Translations under genes and position numbers: made by a program
Shown here: positions 63,778 to 64,000 of the stretch, in pieces
How positions within the stretch are numbered: the first letter of the stretch is position 1
Layout: each line of letters starts with the position of its first letter
Notes under the pieces: generated by a model
Databases searched by the model: none
Seen by the model: the letters and a program-made list of their open reading frames with translations, nothing else
Told to the model about the DNA's origin: nothing
NCBI GenBank assembly: GCA_017416505.1
Contig: JAFQCI010000124.1
Coordinates: 1-64,000, forward strand
Origin: Lachnospiraceae bacterium
GTDB taxonomy: Bacteria; Bacillota_A; Clostridia; Lachnospirales; Lachnospiraceae
DNA: 64,000 bases
Direction of reading: 5' to 3'

Positions 63778-63990
63778 ATGGCTACAATATCAGAACAGAT
63801 AAAAGTTTTATGTATTAGAAGTAATATTAGTGTCGCAGAATTAGCGAGAAGACTTGGTAAATCACCTCAGAGTTTCAATTCAAAATTGAAAAGAGAAAGC
63901 TTTACGGTCAAGGATTTGGAAGAAATTGCATCAGCTACTGGGACCGAATTTAAAAGAAATTATATTTTGCCGAATGGAGAGGAAATCTAA
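63778..63990 (+). CDS. XRE-family (Cro/CI-like) transcription regulator
   Basis: The 70-residue protein is almost only a helix-turn-helix: ISVAELARRLGKSPQSFNSK then FTVKDLEEIASATG. Such short regulators control mobile or stress genes. GAGGAGGGC precedes the ATG. The next gene begins on its stop codon. Confidence 0.88.
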   Translation: MATISEQIKVLCIRSNISVAELARRLGKSPQSFNSKLKRESFTVKDLEEIASATGTEFKRNYILPNGEEI

Positions 63991-64000
63991 TGAGTGACGT
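63990..64000 (+). CDS. Start of a gene cut by the window end
   Basis: An ATG overlaps the previous stop (TAATG) with GAGAGGAA upstream, then reads M-S-D. Only three codons are visible, so nothing can be said of the product. Confidence 0.4.

Overview
The window looks like a chromosomal segment of an endospore-forming, low-GC Firmicute, most probably a member of the Lachnospiraceae (Clostridia). The evidence is an A+T-rich sequence, AGGAGG-type ribosome binding sites, a complete spoIIIA operon, the clostridial order spoIIIAA-AH / asp23 / nusB / xseAB / ispA / dxs / tlyA / nadK / argR / recN / spoIVB / spo0A, and anaerobic metabolism genes. The genus cannot be fixed from sequence reading alone. 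No rRNA, complete tRNA or CRISPR array was seen.

Bases 1-9.7 kb are the right end of an integrated prophage or similar element. It carries a nucleotide-supply module: a dNMP-kinase-like protein, a HAD nucleotidase, a MazG-like pyrophosphohydrolase, anaerobic ribonucleotide reductase NrdD with its activase NrdG, and dUTPase. The dUTPase gene is split by a group I intron encoding a LAGLIDADG endonuclease; removing bases 6497-7883 restores a 143-residue dUTPase. An excisionase-like protein, a tyrosine integrase, 12-bp tandem repeats and a tRNA-3'-end-like sequence with a terminator close the element.

Bases 9.8-41.2 kb are conserved core chromosome: a methyltransferase, Hsp33, YqeG, shikimate kinase, M24 peptidase and EF-P, then the spoIIIA operon and the long nusB-to-spo0A block, glycogen synthase, RqcH/NFACT, an M16C peptidase, Era and RecO. 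The notable point is two tandem spo0A genes. The first has Asn at the phosphoacceptor position; the second keeps the Asp but has lost the acidic pair.

Bases 41.3-53.6 kb are a mixed core region (DUF6062, a membrane-anchored protein, YitT, small alarmone synthetase, CarD, GNAT, histidine phosphatase, PfkA, an HD protein, an EF-G paralogue). It carries four copies or relics of a TA-flanked palindromic MITE, each just upstream of a plus-strand gene.

Bases 53.7-64 kb are accessory and partly decayed: an EFR1-type flavodoxin/ferredoxin, a PARG-like macrodomain protein, an XRE membrane regulator, a family-6-type DNA glycosylase, two ABC-2 permease genes without an ATPase, a DUF4143 ATPase relic, a HTH-AAA-PD(D/E)XK fusion protein behind a perfect 14-bp inverted repeat, a truncated phosphoesterase, and two copies of a 137-nt structured repeat whose differences largely preserve pairing. 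An unknown small protein and an XRE regulator with operator-like repeats end the window.
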